A stretch of DNA of 46,858 nt from an uncultured Alphaproteobacteria bacterium (GTDB taxonomy: Bacteria; Pseudomonadota; Alphaproteobacteria; RF32; CAG-239), in the NCBI GenBank assembly GCA_944391395.1, contig CALXTI010000010.1:1-46858 (forward strand). Reading direction: 5' to 3'. The notes under the pieces are model-generated. The model had not been told where the DNA came from. It saw nothing but the letters and a program-made list of their open reading frames with translations, and did no database searches. Positions 44,637 to 46,858 of this stretch are shown in pieces; position 1 is the first letter of the stretch, and the number at the start of each line of letters is the position of its first letter. The position numbers were made by a program, and so were the translations under genes.

Positions 44637-45335
44637 ATGAGAAAAGCATTATTACTGGCCGGTGCGGCAATGTTCGCTTTTGTTTCCGCCGCCGATGCGC
44701 AAACCTATTACCGTGGACAACGGCAAAACCAATATCCGCAATATAACGCCCGCACCTATTCTTACGGCCCGACGCCGCAATATTATGTGCCGTAACCGTA
44801 TGGTCAACAGCAACAAACTTACGGCATCCGTCCTTATATCGGTCTGGATTATGTGTATTCCATGAGCGATATTGATATTAAAATAAATGGTATTGATGTA
44901 TCTCCATACTTGGAAGACGATTTAAGCGCTTTCGCCGTTTCTTTTGGTTTGAAATTTAATCAACATTTTGGCTTGGAAATGTTTTATCAACAATCTATTG
45001 ATGGTGAAAAAGATTTATCACCATTAGAAAAGACAGAAACAAAATATAAAGCTTATGGCTTTGATTTGGTTGGATATTTGCCGGTAGCGCCACAGCTTGA
45101 TTTGTTAGGTTCTGTCGGCGTCGGATATTATGATGCAGAAGCCTCATATGAACAATTGGGAATAGAGGTTCTTTCTTTAAGTGATGATGGTTTTGGTTGG
45201 CGTATAGGCGCCGGCGGACAATTCAATATCACCAATAATTGGGGTATCAGAGTTATGGTACGTTATGTTGATCCGGATGTTGAAGGTCTGAACAACATGG
45301 TAGACATTTCTGCCGGTATTCGTTACACATTCTAA
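44637..45335 (+). pseudogene. Outer-membrane beta-barrel protein gene with an in-frame TAA
   Basis: The ATG at 44637 has AAAGGGG upstream. The first 52 codons encode a signal peptide (MRKALLLAGAAMFAFVSAADA) and a Tyr/Gln-rich stretch, then hit TAA at 44793-44795. Reading on in the same frame gives a Gln-rich segment (PYGQQQQ) and an OmpA/Opa-like small beta-barrel: RPYIGLDYVYS, AVSFGLKFNQHFGLEMFY, KYKAYGFDLVGYLP, WRIGAGGQFNITNNWGIRVMVRYVD, ending SAGIRYTF with a terminal Phe. The whole would be 232 sense codons apart from the stop. One CAA-to-TAA change explains it. There is no start with a signal peptide after the stop, so the barrel is not exported unless the stop is suppressed. A recent loss, a sequencing error or programmed readthrough are possible. 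Confidence 0.82.
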
Positions 45336-45339
45336 AATC

Positions 45340-45359
45340 AAGCCCCGGAAACGGGGCTT
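45340..45359 (+). terminator. Terminator after the beta-barrel gene
   Basis: AAGCCCCG (45340-45347) and CGGGGCTT (45352-45359) pair around a GAAA tetraloop. Confidence 0.75.
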
Positions 45360-45371
45360 TGCTTTATGAAA

Positions 45372-45407
45372 ACGGCTCTTGTCAAAACACAAGAGCCGTG
45401 TTTTTTT
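45372..45407. terminator. Terminator between the beta-barrel and AsmA-like genes
   Basis: ACGGCTCTTGT (45372-45382) and ACAAGAGCCGT (45389-45399) form a perfect 11-bp stem followed by a T run. The A run before the stem allows use on the minus strand by the AsmA-like gene too. Confidence 0.82.
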
Positions 45408-45416
45408 ATTCGTGGT

Positions 45417-46370
45417 TTATTTCTTAAACAAGCCGCCCAAACTGTTTTTTAAGTCGTCGGCAGTTTTCTTGAGGTTTTCCGCCGCGTCTTTGCTTTGGCT
45501 TTTAAGACTGTCGGCTCCTTCTTTAAGATTGCCGGCAACGTTTTTCAAGCCCTGTTGGGCGGCATCTTGCAAACCCTCCAAATTGGCGGAGACAACAGTC
45601 TGTGAGGCGGTTCGCAGGATTTTACCGATGACTTTGCTCAACGTTTCGGGGATAGACTCGCCTTTGTTTTGTTTTTCCTGCCCGATATTTTTCATCTCAA
45701 TCGTCGGCAAAGCAACGGAAATCGGCGCTTTGAGCGAACTGGAACCCAAAATGGCAGAAACTTTGCCGTCCGTGACGGTCAAGGTTTTGATAATCACTTT
45801 TTTACCGCCGGCATCGTCGGCTTTTTCAGCCGGTTCGGCCTTGGCGGTTTCCGTGTCTTTTGACTTTCCTTTTGCCGTGTATGCGTTGATATTATCCAAA
45901 ATTTCGCTCACGTTACTTTGTTTTAAGTTTTTCATTTCATAAGTGATTTCCGGATTATTGATGATAATAGAATCAATGATGATGGTATCATCGGTTAAAG
46001 AACTGATATCAATTTTGACATCAAGTTCTTTAAGATAAAACAGGTTTTTGCTTTTATAACCTTTCGGGTTGCCGATTTTAACATCACGGACAATGCCGAC
46101 GCCGTCGGTCAGTTTGATATCCAAACCGCCTAAAGAAACATCGGTTCCGGTGATTTCGCTGCCGTATTTATGCACCAGATTTTTGACAATACTCTCCATT
46201 GAGGGCATACAAAAATAAATTGCGACAAAAAGCAAAATAAAAAATGTAATAAACTTATTGCGTCTTTTCATATCCAAAACAGATGCCGATTTTTTGAGAA
46301 TTTTTTTATACCATGGCTGTGGTTTCTTTTTGCGGAAAATTTTTTTACCGGTTTCAATAATTTTTTTCAT
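45417..46370 (-). CDS. AsmA-like membrane-anchored protein
   Basis: The protein has 317 residues from the ATG at 46370, which follows GAGGTGTGTT; an earlier in-frame start at 46394 is less likely. A very basic N-terminus (KKIFRKKKPQPWYKK) precedes one membrane anchor (FITFFILLFVAIYFCM). The periplasmic part resembles the N-terminal AsmA domain: VSLGGLDIKLTDGVGIVRDVKIGNPKGYKS and IIIDSIIINNPEITYE. The C-terminus is an amphipathic Ala/Lys/Asp/Leu-rich helix of 11-residue type (DSLKSQSKDAAENLKKTADDLKN). AsmA-like proteins are linked to lipid transport or outer-membrane assembly; the function here is not certain. It converges on the beta-barrel gene. Confidence 0.75.
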   Translation of the reverse strand: MKKIIETGKKIFRKKKPQPWYKKILKKSASVLDMKRRNKFITFFILLFVAIYFCMPSMESIVKNLVHKYGSEITGTDVSLGGLDIKLTDGVGIVRDVKIGNPKGYKSKNLFYLKELDVKIDISSLTDDTIIIDSIIINNPEITYEMKNLKQSNVSEILDNINAYTAKGKSKDTETAKAEPAEKADDAGGKKVIIKTLTVTDGKVSAILGSSSLKAPISVALPTIEMKNIGQEKQNKGESIPETLSKVIGKILRTASQTVVSANLEGLQDAAQQGLKNVAGNLKEGADSLKSQSKDAAENLKKTADDLKNSLGGLFKK

Positions 46371-46480
46371 AACACACCTCTTTTTTATAAACAATATATA
46401 AAAACTTATAAGTTATTTTCCTTTTATGCAATAAAAAGATGAAATTTGCGGAATATTTTTTAAAAATATAAAAAAAGATA

Positions 46481-46509
46481 TTGCAAAAATAAAAATAGCG
46501 CGTTATAGT
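46481..46509 (+). promoter_or_regulatory. Promoter of tRNA-Lys
   Basis: TTGCAA (46481-46486) and TATAGT (46504-46509) are separated by 17 bases. Predicted transcription starts near 46516, about 14 bases before the tRNA. Confidence 0.65.
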
Positions 46510-46529
46510 CTGCCACGACTGAAAAATAT

Positions 46530-46606
46530 GGGTGCGTAGCTCAGTTGGCTAGAGCAACTGACTCTTAATCAGTGGGTCCAGGGTTCGAATCCCTGCGCGC
46601 CTACCA
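46530..46606 (+). tRNA. tRNA-Lys (anticodon CTT), CCA encoded
   Basis: The 77-base gene has acceptor arms GGGTGCG and CGCGCCT (two wobble pairs), a D arm with TAGCTCAGTTGG, anticodon stem-loop ACTGA-CTCTTAA-TCAGT giving anticodon CTT, and T arm CAGGG-TTCGAAT-CCCTG. It ends ACCA, with the CCA encoded. CTT reads Lys codon AAG. Confidence 0.97.
46588..46606 (+). repeat. 19-bp tRNA 3' end, original copy
   Basis: The last 19 bases of tRNA-Lys. An exact direct copy is at 46760-46778, 172 bp away. A degenerate inverted copy lies at 46641-46670. Confidence 0.92.
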
Positions 46607-46616
46607 CTTAAAAAAA

Positions 46617-46639
46617 GACCGGCTTGTCCGGTTTTTTTT
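46617..46639. terminator. Terminator of tRNA-Lys
   Basis: ACCGG (46618-46622) and CCGGT (46628-46632) form a stem with a 5-base loop, followed by a T run to 46639; an A run on the other side makes it bidirectional. Confidence 0.8.
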
Positions 46640-46640
46640 G

Positions 46641-46670
46641 TGGTTAGAAGCGCGGGATGAGAACCCTGGG
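46641..46670 (-). repeat. Inverted, degenerate copy of the tRNA-Lys 3' half
   Basis: On the minus strand this reads CCAGGGTTC, two mismatches, ATCCC, GCGC and CTAACCA. It lines up with the T arm and acceptor 3' strand of tRNA-Lys (46577-46606) at roughly 24 of 30 positions with two small gaps. The same piece recurs in the second 77-bp repeat. Confidence 0.65.
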
Positions 46671-46759
46671 AAAAGGGTTTGACTACAAGCGAAAGGCGGG
46701 CGGCAGAACGCCGGTCGGCTTATAGCCGATGAGCGCCGTGAACGGAGCGAAAGCGGAGT

Positions 46760-46778
46760 AATCCCTGCGCGCCTACCA
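46760..46778 (+). repeat. 19-bp tRNA 3' end, second copy
   Basis: An exact copy of the last 19 bases of tRNA-Lys, including the CCA, with no tRNA body before it. Between the copies (46688-46759) are short palindromes, such as TCGGCT/AGCCGA at 46715-46729, and no gene. Confidence 0.92.
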
Positions 46779-46781
46779 AGG

Positions 46782-46858
46782 AAAAAAGACCGGCTTGTCC
46801 GGTTTTTTTTGTGGTTAGAAGCGCGGGATGAGAACCCTGGGAAAAGGGTTTGACTACA
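46782..46858 (+). repeat. 77-bp direct repeat, copy 2 (at the window end)
   Basis: Identical to 46611-46687 over all 77 bases. The identity ends only because the window ends; the base before it differs (G instead of A). Confidence 0.95.

Larger units (their letters stand above)
46611..46687 (+). repeat. 77-bp direct repeat, copy 1 (contains the tRNA terminator)
   Basis: This 77-bp segment is identical to 46782-46858, offset 171 bp. It starts with the terminator (ACCGG/CCGGT at 46618-46632, then a T run), followed by the inverted tRNA-like piece at 46641-46670 and the hairpin AACCCT/AGGGTT (46662-46679). Confidence 0.95.

Noticed and set aside
44793..44795. Genetic code reassignment of TAA
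   Set aside because: Several clear genes in the window end in TAA (for example opgG), so TAA is a normal stop here.
44853..45335. An independent gene starting after the TAA
   Set aside because: It is in the same frame as the signal-peptide part, lacks its own signal peptide and Shine-Dalgarno, and its start would cut into the first barrel strand.
46588..46778. Attachment sites of an integrated prophage or island
   Set aside because: The tRNA-end repeats are only 172 bp apart with no integrase or cargo between them, so no element of that kind is present inside the window.

Overview
The window reads as a chromosomal segment of an uncultured, moderate-GC alphaproteobacterium, probably host- or gut-associated and anaerobic. 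Three things point to Alphaproteobacteria: the gene orders rlpA-dacA-tmk-holB-tatD-MBL hydrolase and nlpD/yajC-secD-secF, a single LolC/E-type permease paired with LolD, and heat-shock promoters of the form CTTG-N18-CCTATAT in front of dnaK and lon. A HydE-type radical SAM maturase hints at [FeFe]-hydrogenase metabolism. The taxonomic and lifestyle calls are inference; no rRNA gene is present.

Layout. 1-3.5 kb: the tail of an unknown gene and a large AIDA-type autotransporter with DNA-level repeats. 3.6-7.7 kb: an opgG-X-opgH operon for periplasmic glucans, with an unknown 142-residue protein between the two known genes. 7.8-13.1 kb: a CNNM/CorC-like CBS protein, rpsD (minus strand), a TPR-methyltransferase fusion and an ELM1-like protein. 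13.3-25.5 kb: a long minus-strand series running (in transcription order) mltB, rlpA, dacA, tmk, holB, tatD, an MBL hydrolase, a DHH phosphoesterase, dnaJ, lolC, lolD, hydE and a small orphan. 25.6-26.4 kb and 34.3-35.2 kb: two prepilin-like genes sharing a block of about 305 bp that covers the upstream region, the leader and the start of the pilin helix. 26.4-30.4 kb: secF, secD, yajC and nlpD on the minus strand. 30.4-34.2 kb: sufB, a MazG-like gene, sufC and sufD. 35.2-39.7 kb: dnaK and lon, each behind an RpoH-type promoter. 39.8-44.3 kb: a lipid A/Kdo cluster (DUF374 acyltransferase, kdtA, lpxK) followed by a membrane protein fused to a spermidine-synthase-like domain. 44.3-45.3 kb: a structured 5' leader with terminator/antiterminator geometry ahead of an outer-membrane beta-barrel gene that carries an in-frame TAA. 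45.4-46.9 kb: an AsmA-like protein, tRNA-Lys(CTT), and a 171-bp-period repeat built partly from pieces of the tRNA 3' end.

Functionally the window is dominated by envelope biogenesis: lipoprotein export (Lol), peptidoglycan remodelling (DacA, RlpA, MltB, NlpD), protein export (YajC-SecDF), lipid A/Kdo assembly, glucans, an autotransporter, pilin-like proteins and a beta-barrel. Housekeeping functions (S4, Tmk, HolB, DnaK/DnaJ, Lon, Suf) are interspersed. The points most worth following up are the riboswitch-like leader at 44331-44608, the shared block of the two prepilin genes (one of which has lost the aligned ATG), the interrupted beta-barrel gene, the tRNA-derived repeat at the right end, and the cysteine cluster in SufD. 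No CRISPR array, integrase, transposase or rRNA gene was seen.
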